A stretch of 64,000 bases of DNA, from positions 124,001 through 188,000 of the forward strand of contig NZ_JAHKQF010000009.1 of the NCBI RefSeq assembly GCF_018860965.1, written 5' to 3'. The stretch's first letter is position 1, and every line of letters begins with the position of its first letter. Positions 27,295 through 35,770 of the stretch are shown here, piece after piece. Below the pieces are notes generated by a model. That model had not been told where the DNA came from, ran no database searches, and saw only the letters and a program-made list of their open reading frames with translations. The stretch comes from Alteromonas sp. C1M14. GTDB taxonomy: Bacteria; Pseudomonadota; Gammaproteobacteria; Enterobacterales; Alteromonadaceae. A program made the translations under genes and the position numbers.

Positions 27295-27744
27295 TTACCC
27301 CTCTACAAGTGGCGCAAAAGACAAGGCCTGCATACGCTCAGCAATAGCTTGTAAGTGGGCCTCGCGGATGGGTGCGGGGTTATCAACCACCTGGGTATTT
27401 GCCTTTCGTTCATCAGGGAATGTGGCAGTTTGTTCCGGCTTAACCGGCATCACCGAGCTGTCTTTTTTGTCATGAGCCGCTTGCTGTTGCAACAAGGCAT
27501 CAACTTGATTTTGTAGGGTATCTAGGCGCTGGTGAACCTTCGCCAAGGTCGCTTGTTGCGCCTTTTCATGCTGTAAGTTAAAGCCTGCAATTTGGGCATC
27601 CACTTCATCCAGGACTTGCTGGGCGGTTTGCGCCATTTCATCTTCCCAAAAAAAGCCACTTACGGCGTTTTCAGGCATCTGCGGGCGGGCGACTAAATAG
27701 ACAGCCGCGCCAGCCACAACCATGATAAAAAATAAGGTTTTCAT
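27295..27744 (-). CDS. Hypothetical membrane-anchored coiled-coil protein
   Basis: A 149-residue protein with one helix at the N-terminus (residues 3-19) followed by a coiled-coil of about 60 residues rich in Gln and Ala (AQTAQQVLDEVDAQIAGF, LDTLQNQVDALLQQQ). The C-terminal tail is charged. No family is recognised. It overlaps the stop of the MotA/ExbB-like gene by four bases (ATGA type), so the two are co-translated and probably act together. Confidence 0.55.
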   Translation of the reverse strand: MKTLFFIMVVAGAAVYLVARPQMPENAVSGFFWEDEMAQTAQQVLDEVDAQIAGFNLQHEKAQQATLAKVHQRLDTLQNQVDALLQQQAAHDKKDSSVMPVKPEQTATFPDERKANTQVVDNPAPIREAHLQAIAERMQALSFAPLVEG

Positions 27745-28238
27745 GACTGCGTTCCCCCTTTACAAGTAATGGCTTGTAAGCGAATACTGCTCCATGCCCG
27801 CAATAAGGTCGCCGAGGGTAACCCCACCACTGTGGTCATAAAGGCGGTGGAAAAGCGCGCGGTAAGCTCCCCGATAATGGAATTGATGTTATCTGGCGTA
27901 AGAGGCTGCACCGATAAGGTACCTATGCCTAAACTAATTCCTAGTAGGGTAAAGGTGAGGGCCAGCGAGGCAATGCCGTTACCGGCTTGCTGCGCAATTT
28001 CCCAATAAAAAGCGCCGGTTTTGTGGTTGTTTGTGGCCTGACAGGCTAAAACACCAATCACCATTAGCACCGTATATAAACCAGCGAAACTCCAGCCAAA
28101 GACCTGCTGCGCCCAGTGAAGTAAATCCGGTAATTCTTTATCGGTAAGATAGCTCGCCATGGCCAGCATAATAATAATGCTACCTATGCCCGCCAGCGCC
28201 CACCGGCCAAGTTGTTTGGGTTGGGTAAGTAGAGTCAT
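27741..28238 (-). CDS. MotA/TolQ/ExbB-like channel protein
   Basis: A 165-residue membrane protein with four hydrophobic segments (about 12-30, 45-65, 88-108 and 125-148). The third and fourth match the conserved core of the MotA-TolQ-ExbB proton channel domain: GIASLALTFTLLGISLGIGTL and then FSTAFMTTVVGLPSATLLRAW (compare ExbB ALxxTxxGL.AAIPA). It is short and lacks most of the cytoplasmic loop of flagellar MotA. With the ExbD-like protein it would form an ion-driven motor. Genes on both sides overlap or abut it, so it is central to the operon. Confidence 0.65.
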   Translation of the reverse strand: MTLLTQPKQLGRWALAGIGSIIIMLAMASYLTDKELPDLLHWAQQVFGWSFAGLYTVLMVIGVLACQATNNHKTGAFYWEIAQQAGNGIASLALTFTLLGISLGIGTLSVQPLTPDNINSIIGELTARFSTAFMTTVVGLPSATLLRAWSSIRLQAITCKGGTQS

Positions 28239-28633
28239 TATCGTCCCCCTATTTTGCTGCGGCCTAACACCTCTGACGTGATATTCAGTGTGAACAACCA
28301 GTGGCTGTAAGGTATGCGCTGACTTTCTGCGCTGGCATGGGCCAAGAAGGTTAATTCGTAGCGGGAAAAGGCGTTTTTCACCATGGGCGCGTCACTTTGG
28401 GTAATACGTTCATCCCGCAGCACCATGCGCTCCATATCCACCATACGCCGATAGGTTTGCTTACTTTGACGGAGGCGTTCGTCGGCACTTAACGCACTGT
28501 TTGTCATTAGGTGAAGATAAGACGCCCGCTCCCGTTCTAGATTTTCCAAACTAAACAATACGTTACTGTTAGCGTGATGACTCACCAATAAGGTGCCCAT
28601 CGCCAATAATGTTGTAAGAGAAAGTAATTTCAT
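28238..28633 (-). CDS. Hypothetical secreted helical protein
   Basis: A 131-residue protein with a signal peptide (cut near ANS-NVL) and a mature part that looks all-helical and Arg-rich (LENLERERASYLHL, RRMVDMERMVLRDER). No family is recognised. Its stop shares a base with the start of the channel gene, so it is co-translated with it. It is probably a periplasmic part of the same complex. Confidence 0.55.
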   Translation of the reverse strand: MKLLSLTTLLAMGTLLVSHHANSNVLFSLENLERERASYLHLMTNSALSADERLRQSKQTYRRMVDMERMVLRDERITQSDAPMVKNAFSRYELTFLAHASAESQRIPYSHWLFTLNITSEVLGRSKIGGR

Positions 28634-28644
28634 GTCATCGCCCC

Positions 28645-29502
28645 TTATAAAATAAATAGATCCACAGCCTGACTGGCCTGATTCACCACACCGGTTTTGT
28701 TGCCGTCGGCGCTATCGCCGTAGGCCAGTTGATACTCCAATTCCTGGGCATCCAAGGCCACCAATCGGGCCATATAGCTCAGCATGAGCCCTTCTTGATC
28801 TAACAAGGACCGATGCATGGCAATATCCATTAATAACTGGCGTAAATACTCTTCGGAACTGACTTGCGCGCCGTTTAAGGTGGGCGATGCGTTGCCTTGA
28901 TGGCTGGCAATGGCTTTTTTTAGTTGTTCAATCTGGGCCAGATTTCCCGCGTATTCATCGGCGTAGGGCGAAGTCTGATTAAACCCAGCATGAATGAGGT
29001 TTTGATCCACCTCTGCCATGACTTTTTCCATCCGCGCTAAGGCCGCTTCCTGCTTTTGTTTTAGTTGAATACGGGTTGACCCATTGGCCGTGGTTTGCTG
29101 ATGGCGAAATTTTTGCAATACCTGCTGATACACTTGTTGCTTTTGCATCGACGCCTGTTTTCGCAATTGATGGCTTTCTTGCAGTAAATCCAAATAATCC
29201 GATTTTTCTTGCACCAAGGCATATTTCACGTCGGCCAGCGTCCCTTGGTCTGCGGTTTGTAGGCTATTTTGCAATTGGTCAATGCGCGCCGTTTTATCCT
29301 GCATTTGGCTATCTAGATCGGCCAGTCGCCGGGCCATGGGGGATGCACTAAAATCTTGCTCAATACGTTTTTCAATAATATTGGCCGGTAAGGTCATGAG
29401 CTTGTCACTGGCTTGGGGCTGCCATTCTGACGCCACGCTACAAGCGCTCATCCACAAAATCGTCATGGCACAACAAAGGGTTAATTTACGTATCTTCATC
29501 AT
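28645..29502 (-). CDS. Hypothetical secreted coiled-coil protein
   Basis: A 285-residue protein. The signal sequence includes WMSAC, so it may be lipid-anchored at Cys21. Long Gln-rich coiled-coil stretches cover about residues 60-140 and 145-205 (LADLDSQMQDKTARIDQLQ, LKQKQEAALARMEKVM). No enzymatic motif is seen. It lies 11 bases before the next gene and eight bases after the upstream lipoprotein gene. Periplasmic coiled-coil proteins of this kind often act as rods or spacers. Confidence 0.55.
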   Translation of the reverse strand: MMKIRKLTLCCAMTILWMSACSVASEWQPQASDKLMTLPANIIEKRIEQDFSASPMARRLADLDSQMQDKTARIDQLQNSLQTADQGTLADVKYALVQEKSDYLDLLQESHQLRKQASMQKQQVYQQVLQKFRHQQTTANGSTRIQLKQKQEAALARMEKVMAEVDQNLIHAGFNQTSPYADEYAGNLAQIEQLKKAIASHQGNASPTLNGAQVSSEEYLRQLLMDIAMHRSLLDQEGLMLSYMARLVALDAQELEYQLAYGDSADGNKTGVVNQASQAVDLFIL

Positions 29503-29509
29503 TTGCTCC

Positions 29510-30040
29510 TTAATGGGTAAGCCAATACTGTTGACGTTCTATTTCAAGGCGCAGTCCGCGACTAATATTTAACGAGGCCAGGATCTGTGGCTGTAAACTG
29601 GCACCGGCTAGTAATGCGGTAGCCGTGTCTCTAAAGGACGTAAAATCTGGCAGGTAAAGATCTTGGCCGGGAAACTGGGTATCAAAACGGCGAAGCTGGG
29701 CCGCCGCCCCATCCATATCACCGGCTTTAAGGTAGGACAGCACAGAAATGGCCATCACCTGCATGATCTGTTCGTGGTCTTTGTCGCTAAGGTGGGCAGG
29801 CAACGGATTGGCAATGCAATGTTGCATGGCGTTTGCCGCGCCTAAGTGCTGCGCCGGCGACTGGCTATATTCGGCATGCTCGCTCATCTTTTGGGCTTGG
29901 GTGATACAGTGATGATCAATGGCACTTACCGGTGAAGTTGCTTCCGTGCTCGTACAGGCGCTAAGGGCGAGGGCCAGCACTATACCTGTGGTCAGCGAAA
30001 GTGGCTTGCGGTGAGTCTGTGTAAAAATACAATTCGACAT
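29510..30040 (-). CDS. Hypothetical lipoprotein
   Basis: A 176-residue protein from ATG 30040 (AAGGAAAAGG ribosome site); the frame to 30067 is longer but lacks such a site. The lipobox LALSAC predicts lipid attachment. The mature part is helical with TPR-like spacing (HLGAANAMQHCIAN, VLSYLKAGDMDGAAAQLRRF) and holds three Cys. It resembles small TPR-type pilotin or assembly lipoproteins in size and layout only. It is the first gene after the terminator at 30144 and probably heads the stator operon. Confidence 0.55.
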   Translation of the reverse strand: MSNCIFTQTHRKPLSLTTGIVLALALSACTSTEATSPVSAIDHHCITQAQKMSEHAEYSQSPAQHLGAANAMQHCIANPLPAHLSDKDHEQIMQVMAISVLSYLKAGDMDGAAAQLRRFDTQFPGQDLYLPDFTSFRDTATALLAGASLQPQILASLNISRGLRLEIERQQYWLTH

Positions 30041-30143
30041 TGCCTTTTCCTTATCAGTTGGGAACACATCTGACTATGAAAGGCTTTGGCGTTTTTTTAG
30101 TTCGCGGTGCTGTAAAAGCTAAAAACAACCCTCAACAGGCGCA

Positions 30144-30182
30144 AAGAAAAAGGCCCTCCCCCTTATAAAACCAAGGAAGGGC
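30144..30182 (-). terminator. Rho-independent terminator, minus strand
   Basis: Read on the minus strand: a GCCCTTCCTT/AGGGGGAGGGC-type stem with one mismatch, then a T-rich tail. It ends transcripts coming from the protease/paralogue genes and splits the cluster into at least two units. Confidence 0.65.
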
Positions 30183-30224
30183 AATATGGAGATGGCAAAT
30201 GAATTGGCAGGGTTAGCAGAATGA

Positions 30225-31109
30225 TTATTCTTCCCAGCTATGAAGATCGTCTTTGGTATTGTTAATGCGCCCTTTAACAATGGTGGCCGTATTGCCCGAT
30301 AACCTAACTACACCGGTTAACCCCAATTCAGACAACACGCGGTTAAGGTTTTTGTTCAGCTTATTACGGCTAATGGCAGCAACATACTGAATTTGTGCAA
30401 AATGCCGATGAGAGGCAACATAGCTCATACTGTGGTAGCCGGAAAACACCGGTAAATAGACCTCGATATCTTCCATTTGCTGTGCATTAAAGCCCTCAAA
30501 CACCAAGGTGAAATCCACCGTTTTAGGCCCACTCTGGGTAATCGGTGCCGACGGCTTTCTTTTGCTTTTTCCCTTTTCCTTTGCACCAGGTAACGTGCCT
30601 AGAATGTGCTCGGTAACCTCACCGGTTAGGGTTAAAAGTGTGTCTTCTGTTGCCGTCTTTATGCACACCCTTGAACACTGGGCGTCACGATTTATCAGCG
30701 GAGAACCCACCTCAAATGCGCCATTAACACGGCCACTATTCACACTTAGGGTTTGTCCGGTAACCGTGGTGCCTATTTTGGTGGTATAAGCGGTACGACT
30801 CACCTGACTGTCTGCGGTTAAAACAACCACAAAATCCACGACTGGCGTTGTTTGATTACGGGCAATAGCCAGTAATTGGGCTTTGGTCTTCGCGCCTGCG
30901 ACCTCTCCTTGGTACACCGCCACACCCTGCTGAGTCAGCTGACCGGATACGGCATAAATAAAGCGTTCCATCTGGCGGTGGGCGTCGGGTAATGCCCTAG
31001 CCCCATCCTCTTGGGCCAGCAGCATGATTCGTAGGGGTTCCTCAACGCGGTTTTGATGAGCACAAGCGCCCAACATCACCACTAAAAATGTAATAAGTAG
31101 CTTTTTCAT
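30225..31109 (-). CDS. Secreted paralogue family protein 1, lipoprotein
   Basis: A 294-residue protein starting at ATG 31109, so that the signal peptide leads into a lipobox (MLGAC); the frame back to 31157 is an extension. It is clearly related to the next gene upstream: FTLVFEGFNAQQMEDIEVYLPVFSGY against YLVFDGFSAEDFMDIEEYL, and a shared CSRxC motif near the middle. A basic linker (KEKGKSKRKPS) joins two domains. The N-terminal half, with its PVVDFVVVL strand, resembles CsgG/TolB-N-like envelope proteins in outline only. I know no named family. Confidence 0.65.
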   Translation of the reverse strand: MKKLLITFLVVMLGACAHQNRVEEPLRIMLLAQEDGARALPDAHRQMERFIYAVSGQLTQQGVAVYQGEVAGAKTKAQLLAIARNQTTPVVDFVVVLTADSQVSRTAYTTKIGTTVTGQTLSVNSGRVNGAFEVGSPLINRDAQCSRVCIKTATEDTLLTLTGEVTEHILGTLPGAKEKGKSKRKPSAPITQSGPKTVDFTLVFEGFNAQQMEDIEVYLPVFSGYHSMSYVASHRHFAQIQYVAAISRNKLNKNLNRVLSELGLTGVVRLSGNTATIVKGRINNTKDDLHSWEE

Positions 31110-31202
31110 GTCTATCCCCGGTGTAGCTTTTTGGTGATGCGCGACAAGATCGCGCATGGGTATATGAGTGACAAGGTGGTTTAAACCGATGGGGCAAGCC
31201 CC

Positions 31203-32117
31203 TTACCAGCCACCATCTTCCGTGGGCTTACGCTTTTCGCCCCGACGAAGGATCCGCTTTATGGTAAAGGTATTCCCTTCAAAGGTAGTGGTGGCACGCA
31301 TGTCTAATTCACCTAACATCTTTTTAAGATTGCGACTGAGTTTGGCGGTGCCAATACTAGAGCGATACAAGACTTCCGAACGGGTATGGCGCTGCTCTGT
31401 GGGGCGATGAGATTTATAGCCACTGAAAATCACTAGGTATTCTTCAATATCCATGAAATCTTCGGCACTAAAGCCATCAAAGACAAGGTAGTAGTCGGTG
31501 ATCATGTCATTGGTGGCGCTACGATCTTGACCATTTTCAGCCATATGGCCTTCCACTAGCCAATCGAGCTTCTCTGCCAGTACTGCACCTAATTCGTCGG
31601 CCAGAATTTTTGCTTTATCGCCCACCACTTCCAAAATACATTCACGGCTACACTCAGTAGGAGCATTCCAGAACTGGCCGCTATCCACTTCAAAGGTGTC
31701 GATAAACTTACCGCTTTTGGCGTTGATCATACGCCCGGTAATACGGGCTTTTACCTTAGTGGTATGCTCTTGTTGTTGTGCGCTGGCGTACATGGTAAAT
31801 ACCACCACCACATCAATGGGTGGACGCTTGACCGAGCGAGCAATATCAAACAATTCCCCGTCACTACGACGTACCCGACCTTGAGTGAAATTATCCATGG
31901 TGACGTAGGTTTCATCGTACACATCAAAGCTGTAGTAGTTCATTTGTCCTTGCAGAGCATAAACCACTCGCTTGAACACACGACTGTTACGGGGCACAGA
32001 ATCTTCATCTGCATCCTCGCCCATAACCAGTAAATTAGGATTATCTGCGGCATAAACAGGCACAGATAGAAGGCCGAACGTTAAAGCAAAAGCCAGGGTT
32101 TTGAACAAGTGATGCAT
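31203..32117 (-). CDS. Secreted paralogue family protein 2
   Basis: A 304-residue protein with a signal peptide (cut at VYA-ADN). The N-terminal half carries DVVVVFTMYAS, TTKVKARITGRM, SGKFIDTFEV and ECSREC, then the helix LADELGAVLAEKLD. The C-terminal half contains DYYLVFDGFSAEDFMDIEEYL and a basic end (ILRRGEKRKP). Both halves match the gene downstream, and the N-terminal half matches the gene at 35771. The CxxxC pair could form a disulfide. Function unknown; periplasmic or surface location is clear from the leader. Confidence 0.65.
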   Translation of the reverse strand: MHHLFKTLAFALTFGLLSVPVYAADNPNLLVMGEDADEDSVPRNSRVFKRVVYALQGQMNYYSFDVYDETYVTMDNFTQGRVRRSDGELFDIARSVKRPPIDVVVVFTMYASAQQQEHTTKVKARITGRMINAKSGKFIDTFEVDSGQFWNAPTECSRECILEVVGDKAKILADELGAVLAEKLDWLVEGHMAENGQDRSATNDMITDYYLVFDGFSAEDFMDIEEYLVIFSGYKSHRPTEQRHTRSEVLYRSSIGTAKLSRNLKKMLGELDMRATTTFEGNTFTIKRILRRGEKRKPTEDGGW

Positions 32118-32210
32118 AATAATTCCTTAGTTATCTATGTATTTTTGCTACCTGGGTTTATAAAAACCTTTGGTAGATTTCCTTTTACTGCATGTAACAA
32201 ATTCTTTTTT

Positions 32211-33344
32211 TTACCACTTCACACACGAAACATTGCCCTTTTTATCGGTGACTGCCATGCCCTTCCCTTGGCAATCCACGGTTTTCACCGGAGCAGGTTT
32301 TGGCGTGTTAGGCGCAGGCTTGGCGGGAACCGGGGCTATAGGTTTAGGCTCAGCAGGGGGCGGCGTCTTGGGCTGAGATGGAGCGGGAGTTACTGGCTCG
32401 GGCGTTGTGGGCACGTCGGCCTGAGGTGGTGTTTGTTGCCCCGAACGCCGCCTTGCGGCGGGTGCCTCTGGTGTTTGTGGAGCCGGTGTGGTGGTAGCCC
32501 GCTGTTTGCCTCGACGGGTTGGCGCTTCTTGGGGTAAAAACTGACGAATTTGCGCATAAATTCTCGATGAGGGGATCCCTTCGTTAACCAACCCCTTACC
32601 TTGGTTGTCTTTAAAACCCGAGTGGTGCAGCGCAATGATAGTATCGCCATCGGCAGAGAGCACCGGTGAACCACTGGAGCCTGGCTCGGTATCGGCAAAG
32701 TAATGGATCACGCCATCATTTAAGTATTTTTTATAGAGCCCAGTATTTTTAAGCACCACTTCTTTTGAACGCCCGGCAGGATGCTGAATAATTTTCACCT
32801 GCTGGGCATTTATAATGGCGCTATCGGTATCCGCTAAGGGGAACCAACCCAGGGTATTGCCCACCGGTTGGTTTAATTGATATAAGGCGTAATCCAGTTT
32901 GGCGTCGTATTTAAGCAAAGCCACCGCCTTAAACAGGGGCAACCCAGAAACCTGTTTTAAGTCATCCACATAATAATCAAAACTAAACAGGTATTGTGAC
33001 AGTGGAATGGCTTTTCCCGCAGAAAACGCGCAGTGCTCATTGGTGAGAAATAAATCTGGCCCAACCAGACTGCCAGTACAGATAGGTCGGCCATTTACGA
33101 ATACCGCACCCACCCGGCGACTTAGGGTATACAGTTCACTGGTCGGTGGATAATCTCGCATTTTCTCAAAGTCGGCACTGCCCACAATGGTTTGTATATC
33201 GTAGCCTTGAGTAATTTCGTTGGCGGGCACGGGTTTAAAAAAACCACTACCCGGAAACTGATTGGGTGGGGTTAAATCTGCCGCCAAAACGGGCAGTGTC
33301 AGCAGACATAGAGCTACACTGACAAATCGATTGATGACGCACAT
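32211..33344 (-). CDS. Secreted trypsin-like serine protease
   Basis: A 377-residue protein beginning at ATG 33344 (AAGGAAAG ribosome site); the longer frame to 33461 overlaps the upstream gene. After a signal peptide (cut near VLA-ADL) the chymotrypsin-fold triad is visible: His104 in LTNEHC, Asp151 in KLDYALYQL and Ser224 in EPGSSGSPVLS, as in V8/glutamyl endopeptidase-type enzymes. A Pro/Thr-rich linker of about 80 residues follows, then a small C-terminal unit with two Cys (VDCQGKGMAV, VSCVKW). It could process envelope proteins of this cluster or act outside the cell. Confidence 0.9.
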   Translation of the reverse strand: MCVINRFVSVALCLLTLPVLAADLTPPNQFPGSGFFKPVPANEITQGYDIQTIVGSADFEKMRDYPPTSELYTLSRRVGAVFVNGRPICTGSLVGPDLFLTNEHCAFSAGKAIPLSQYLFSFDYYVDDLKQVSGLPLFKAVALLKYDAKLDYALYQLNQPVGNTLGWFPLADTDSAIINAQQVKIIQHPAGRSKEVVLKNTGLYKKYLNDGVIHYFADTEPGSSGSPVLSADGDTIIALHHSGFKDNQGKGLVNEGIPSSRIYAQIRQFLPQEAPTRRGKQRATTTPAPQTPEAPAARRRSGQQTPPQADVPTTPEPVTPAPSQPKTPPPAEPKPIAPVPAKPAPNTPKPAPVKTVDCQGKGMAVTDKKGNVSCVKW

Positions 33345-33360
33345 ATCGCTTTCCTTGTAA

Positions 33361-33834
33361 TTAGTGTGGTGTGAACCGGATATGGGCAAGCTCGATACTG
33401 CGCCATGGCGCCTGCACTTGTTCACGGTACTCAAACTGTAATTGGCGAAGCCTAAAGTCATGTGCGGCCTGCCATTTCCCGTTTATAAAAACATCAGCGC
33501 TATAACTGGCGCTATCGATGGCTTGTGGTGACTGGATCTCGGTAATCAATACCGCCAATGGGGTATTATCGTGATAGCGCGCCACCTGCAACTGGGGCGG
33601 ATAACTTTCCAGTATGTCGTCGCTGTTTTTGTAGGCCGGCCAAATATGCCCGTCTACCGTCACCATCAACAGGCTTCCTTGTGCTAAGAGGGCCAATTGA
33701 AAATCACTGTACTGGGGTAACGATAAAGACAGCGGTGATATTCCATCTTGGGTGTCGGGTTTACTGTGACAGCCTGTTACTAACGTAAGCAGAAGCAGTA
33801 CTTTAACGAGATTGGTAACACGAAATATGCCCAT
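33361..33834 (-). CDS. Hypothetical lipoprotein
   Basis: A 157-residue protein from ATG 33834, with a lipobox (LVTGC). The mature part is beta-rich (LLMVTVDGHIW, LAVLITEIQSP) and ends in strands such as LQFEYREQV. I recognise no family. It sits 16 bases before the trypsin-like protease gene and 10 bases after a small lipoprotein, between two proteases, so a chaperone, inhibitor or adaptor role for the proteases is possible. Confidence 0.55.
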   Translation of the reverse strand: MGIFRVTNLVKVLLLLTLVTGCHSKPDTQDGISPLSLSLPQYSDFQLALLAQGSLLMVTVDGHIWPAYKNSDDILESYPPQLQVARYHDNTPLAVLITEIQSPQAIDSASYSADVFINGKWQAAHDFRLRQLQFEYREQVQAPWRSIELAHIRFTPH

Positions 33835-33844
33835 AATCAGGTCC

Positions 33845-34171
33845 TTATCGTGGATAAAATTTATCAATGCTGATGTTTTCAACACCGGGCTGTTCACTTA
33901 GCGCAATAAATTCGCTCATGGTTAATTCCACCAACCATTGATCGGTGGCTTTAAATTCCGACACAATGGAAATATCTTCATCCTCCAACCATGACTTCAA
34001 TGTGGGTTTATCCGCGGTGAAGCTAACGGTAACAATGACGGTGATAGGCTGATGATTGTTTAGCTCTGCACACACCGCTGGAAAGCGTTCACAGGCATGG
34101 GTGGCGTCTTGCTCACAGCCGGTACTCAGTAACCCAGCAACAATGCAAAAGTAATAACGGCTTATTACCAT
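33845..34171 (-). CDS. Small lipoprotein resembling a subtilisin propeptide/inhibitor
   Basis: A 108-residue protein from ATG 34171, which overlaps the subtilase stop (ATGGTAA). Lipobox LLSTGC. The 75-residue mature core has the beta-alpha-beta pattern of I9/propeptide-type inhibitors: ITVIVTVSF, a helix with TLKSWL, then QWLVELTMSEFIALSE and PGVENISID. In subtilase prodomains a closely similar order ends just before the protease. As an immediately downstream, co-translated lipoprotein it is a good candidate for a cognate inhibitor that guards the periplasm. Inference only. Confidence 0.55.
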   Translation of the reverse strand: MVISRYYFCIVAGLLSTGCEQDATHACERFPAVCAELNNHQPITVIVTVSFTADKPTLKSWLEDEDISIVSEFKATDQWLVELTMSEFIALSEQPGVENISIDKFYPR

Positions 34172-35616
34172 TGGATAGTTCCTTCTTGTGGCTGACATGC
34201 TGCGTCAGTGTGTTCGATAACAATTCCATCTATAACCTGCCGACAAGGCGTTTGCGGCGTGTTATCAGGAACCGGCGTATTATTGGGTGGTGGAACAGAA
34301 GACATCATCTGCTGCAAATAAGCCAAAGCCGTGGGCAAATACAGCGCTGGGGTTTGCACGTTATTTCTCGGGTCGGTAAAAGTATTTCCATGCTGTAACG
34401 CCGCAATAAGCTGTTGTGCAGTGGCCTTAGGATAGGTGGATTTAAGCAGCGCGATGGCACCGGCCACATGGGGTGCTGCCATCGAGGTACCGGAAGATTC
34501 TGCATACTCGCCATTTAACACCGACGAGGTAATGCCACCGCCGGGGGCAACAATATCTAGCTGGGCATAACTATTGGAGAACGCAGAGATGGTGCCTTCC
34601 GGTTCAATGGAACCCACCGTGACTGCCGTAGAAATACAGCCAGGGCTGGCCACACCATCGTCACGGCCCTCATTACCGGCCGCAATAACAGTCACAACTC
34701 CACGTGTTGCCAACAAATCCACATAGCGTTTAATGGGGGAATCATCACAGGGCTGGGAATAATAGCCGCCACCCAAGCTCATGTTTACTGCCGCAATATG
34801 ATAGCGTTCGGCGTGCTGATAAACCCAGTCCAACGCTTGCATCACATCGCTGTCGCGAGAGGTAATGCCCTGCCCCAAGGTAGAAAATACATTGATAGCA
34901 ACCAGCGATGCCTCTTTAGCAACACCATTAAATTGGCTATGTTGTCCGGCCACAATGCCTGCTACATGGGAGCCATGAAAACAGCTAGGTTCTGTACACG
35001 GCGCCCCAGCGGTAATGCCTTCTGCGCGTCTTGTACCACCTGGACAGCTAGCATTGAAAGAAAAACACGCGCCAGCTACCACCCGCGAGGCCAAAAAAGG
35101 ATGGAAAGCCTGTACGCCGGAATCGATTATAGCGACGGCATAACCCTGACCAAGACGGGCGTTGTCCATCACGGCATCTACCCCAATGGTTTTGCTGCTT
35201 GTACTGAGCGATAGGCTGTTTGAACGGTCGGTATATACACCTTGCACCAAATTTGATGCGGCTAACTGTTTGTATTCTTGGGGACTAATGGTTTTCGCAA
35301 TGGCAGGGACATGTTTAAACTTAACCATGTCATTAAAATTTACCCAGCCCATATCATCAGCAAGTTGCTGTTGTACCACGTCAATATAGTCTTGCAGATT
35401 TAGCCATTGCCCTTTTTGCTTAGATGAAGGCACAACGTTCGTCTTTGTGTTGTGTAAAAGCACAATGACAGGAACCGTACCATCGCCTTTAGCAAGGGCA
35501 GAAAACTGTTTCGTATCAAGTTGTTGAGCCTTGGCACTGTAAAGTATTACGCTACCAAATAAAGCAATGCAAAACGAGCTGGTATATAACAGTAATGACG
35601 CGCTGATCCTAAACAT
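34165..35616 (-). CDS. Secreted subtilase (S8) serine protease
   Basis: A 483-residue preproenzyme with a signal peptide (about 1-30), then a prodomain of about 110 residues. The catalytic domain shows Asp165 (AIIDSGV), His214 (HGSHVAG), oxyanion Asn315 (AAGNEG) and Ser378 (GTSMAAPHVAG). Six Cys cluster around the Asp-to-His segment. The C-terminal tail after residue 430 has a proline-rich linker and a Cys pair. It heads a group of protease and lipoprotein genes and is followed by a propeptide-like lipoprotein. The substrate could be a neighbour protein or external protein. Confidence 0.93.
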   Translation of the reverse strand: MFRISASLLLYTSSFCIALFGSVILYSAKAQQLDTKQFSALAKGDGTVPVIVLLHNTKTNVVPSSKQKGQWLNLQDYIDVVQQQLADDMGWVNFNDMVKFKHVPAIAKTISPQEYKQLAASNLVQGVYTDRSNSLSLSTSSKTIGVDAVMDNARLGQGYAVAIIDSGVQAFHPFLASRVVAGACFSFNASCPGGTRRAEGITAGAPCTEPSCFHGSHVAGIVAGQHSQFNGVAKEASLVAINVFSTLGQGITSRDSDVMQALDWVYQHAERYHIAAVNMSLGGGYYSQPCDDSPIKRYVDLLATRGVVTVIAAGNEGRDDGVASPGCISTAVTVGSIEPEGTISAFSNSYAQLDIVAPGGGITSSVLNGEYAESSGTSMAAPHVAGAIALLKSTYPKATAQQLIAALQHGNTFTDPRNNVQTPALYLPTALAYLQQMMSSVPPPNNTPVPDNTPQTPCRQVIDGIVIEHTDAACQPQEGTIQW

Positions 35617-35770
35617 AGCATGTTCCGTTTATTGCACCGTTTGGCTTAGTATGGCTGCCACCGATGCCAAGATTGATGTCTCTTTTTCTATGTATAAGAA
35701 GAACAGAGCAAAAACCTGTTATTCCCAATGAACCGTTTTATGGTTCACGGTACTGTGTCTTACTACCGAT

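Noticed and set aside
26004-28238. Reading the stator pair as a Zorya (ZorA/ZorB) defence system
   Set aside because: No ZorC/ZorD helicase or ZorE nuclease nearby, and the partner lacks an OmpA-like peptidoglycan-binding domain.
35728-35752. TGAACC/GGTTCA hairpin after the third paralogue gene
   Set aside because: Six-bp arms without a T-run; could be chance and does not look like a terminator.
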